Shown here one piece after another: positions 62,991-64,000 of a stretch of DNA of 64,000 nt. The notes beneath the pieces are model-generated. The model saw nothing but the letters and a program-made list of their open reading frames with translations. It searched no databases and was not told where the DNA came from. The stretch covers positions 2,418,001 through 2,482,000 of the forward strand of contig NZ_CP099734.1 in assembly GCF_025398175.1 (NCBI RefSeq), in the 5' to 3' direction. Position 1 is the first letter of the stretch. Each line of letters starts with the position of its first letter. A program made the translations under genes and the position numbers. Source of the stretch: Photobacterium sp. TY1-4 (lineage in GTDB: Bacteria; Pseudomonadota; Gammaproteobacteria; Enterobacterales; Vibrionaceae).

Positions 62991-64000
62991 TTATGCCGCA
63001 ATTTCATTGAGTTGGTTGCTGCCGATATTCGCTTCTACCAAAGCCTGGGCCACTGGCGGACACACAGCATTGCCACAACGGGCGACCTGGCTGGCCTTGG
63101 ATAGTTTTTTACCGGTGCTGCTGTGCGAAATTTGATAGCCCTCGGGGAACCCCTGGGCCGCAAAAAGTTCATGTGGCTCTAGCATCCGCATACCGATATC
63201 GACAATCTGATAGTCTTCGCCGAGGATAGTCACCAGGCCAAAACGGTGCTTTGTGGTAATGGTCTGCACAGGCTCATTCATCGCATGGCCATAGTTGGTG
63301 CCGTAGTACTTGATGAGGAACGCACGCAGTTCGCCAATGTGGTTTCCGCCAGCTGAAATGGTGTGAACCGGCTCATCAGTACCATGCCCGATATTCGAAC
63401 CGCGCAACTTAATCATGCTGCTGGTAACCACAGCAAAATGCCCACCCTTTACCTGGGCGCAAATAGTTCTCAGCGGCTCGTCAGCTGGCATGTTCCTCTG
63501 GCTGCTTGCGTTCGCATGTTCAGTAATGAATGGGATGTTGGCCGCTTCGGGCACCACAAACGGGTTTTCTGCTTCAACAACGAATTTCTGGATCCCTTTG
63601 GCAATACGCTTCATGGTGTTTTCAGCCAATGGTCGCTTACGGCCAAAGATGGATTTCACAGGGATAGACCAGTCGATGATATCGGCTGCGGTTCGGTACG
63701 GCTGCAGGCCGCTGCCTTCCGGGCCATGTGTTGGTTCCGGCCACTGGATTGGCGCGCCGTCATTCCGCGCAATCATGAAGAAGCGCTTGCGGGTTGTTGG
63801 GGCACCATAGTCACAGGCTGAAAGCGTTCTGAATTCCACCTCGTAACCCAAACCACTTTCTATCATGTGGTATGGAAAGTGGTCGCCAAGAGCGTCATAA
63901 ATTTCCGGCCAGGCAGGGTGTTCAGGGTTTAAGCCGGTTGTCAGCACCTTGATGAACGCATCAAAGGTTTCACCACTTCTCTCCGGGCACGGCTTGAATT
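62991..64000 (-). CDS. C5-cytosine DNA methyltransferase, 5' end outside window
   Basis: At least 336 residues in window; the frame is open through 64000 (CPERSGETFDAFIKVLTTGLNPEH...). C-5 MTase motifs VIII (SACDYGAPTTRKRFFMIARNDG) and X (ARCGNAVCPPVAQAL) are visible; the catalytic PC motif IV and ENV lie outside. The variable region between (about 200 residues) contains repeated EPVxTIxxxx segments (DEPLRTICAQ, DEPVHTISAG, NEPVQTITTK), usual for the target-recognition part. Probably protects phage DNA from host restriction; target unknown. Confidence 0.85.
   Translation of the reverse strand, partial: FKPCPERSGETFDAFIKVLTTGLNPEHPAWPEIYDALGDHFPYHMIESGLGYEVEFRTLSACDYGAPTTRKRFFMIARNDGAPIQWPEPTHGPEGSGLQPYRTAADIIDWSIPVKSIFGRKRPLAENTMKRIAKGIQKFVVEAENPFVVPEAANIPFITEHANASSQRNMPADEPLRTICAQVKGGHFAVVTSSMIKLRGSNIGHGTDEPVHTISAGGNHIGELRAFLIKYYGTNYGHAMNEPVQTITTKHRFGLVTILGEDYQIVDIGMRMLEPHELFAAQGFPEGYQISHSSTGKKLSKASQVARCGNAVCPPVAQALVEANIGSNQLNEIAA

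Noticed and set aside
37486..64000. Linear-plasmid (VHML/VP882-type) prophage with a telomere
   Set aside because: No long perfect telomere palindrome or protelomerase gene was seen; the left side joins chromosomal dusC directly.

Overview
The window is a 64 kb piece of a gammaproteobacterial chromosome, most likely from the Vibrionaceae (Photobacterium / Grimontia / Enterovibrio side; the genus cannot be fixed from the sequence alone). The reasons are the gene neighbourhoods (yejK-yejL-yejM, topB-ydjA-fadH-sppA-ansA, yeaC-msrB-gapA-yeaD, prkA-yeaH-spoVR, fadR/nhaB-dsbB), a FadR that carries the extra central segment typical of vibrios, and a DUF2989 lipoprotein. No rRNA, tRNA, CRISPR array or insertion sequence was recognised.

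Bases 1-37,300 are host backbone. In order: yejK (cut by the window edge), yejL, the LPS regulator yejM, a small lipoprotein and an SDR oxidoreductase; then a compact module at 4.5-7.5 kb in which an ArsR-type repressor fused to a rhodanese domain sits between a DUF2938 membrane protein and an MFS exporter, with one palindromic operator repeated in front of the regulator and the exporter. Next come a GAF-GGDEF diguanylate cyclase, topB, ydjA, fadH (with a FadR box), sppA, ansA, dbpA, a GST, yeaC, a DUF2989 lipoprotein, msrB, gapA, yeaD, a VOC protein, the prkA-yeaH-spoVR stress operon, fadR, nhaB, dsbB, a NUDIX hydrolase coupled to a SEC-C protein, an NAD(P)-binding protein with a repeat-built N terminus, and dusC. 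Intrinsic terminators separate most of these units.

From about 37.4 kb to the right edge the DNA is a prophage of the P2 type (Peduoviridae-like myovirus). Its left flank holds a KilA-N antirepressor behind a structured leader resembling the C4 antisense RNA, and an orphan 206-residue protein. From 39.8 to 56.9 kb one long minus-strand late operon encodes, read from its promoter: scaffold/protease (O), major capsid (N), small terminase (M), head completion (L), tail completion (R, S), sheath, tube, a TraR/DksA zinc finger, lysis genes, tail chaperones with a likely -1 frameshift, tape measure, baseplate wedge (DUF2590, J, I), a chimeric tail fibre and the spike/hub genes. The large terminase (P) and portal (Q) form the divergent plus-strand operon, as in P2.

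Right of the portal (60-64 kb) is the control and accessory region: a toxin-antitoxin-like pair, a double-domain Ogr/Delta late activator, a small gene under a near-consensus LexA box (possible SOS induction switch), an XRE regulator, a DUF3850 protein, two small unknown genes and a C5-cytosine methyltransferase cut by the window end. Integrase, replication genes, cos and the right attachment site are not in the window.

The most interesting items are the LexA-controlled small gene, the tandem Delta-like activator in a phage with its own head genes, the C4-like leader, the frameshifted tail chaperone, the recombinant tail fibre, and the repeated operator of the ArsR-rhodanese module.
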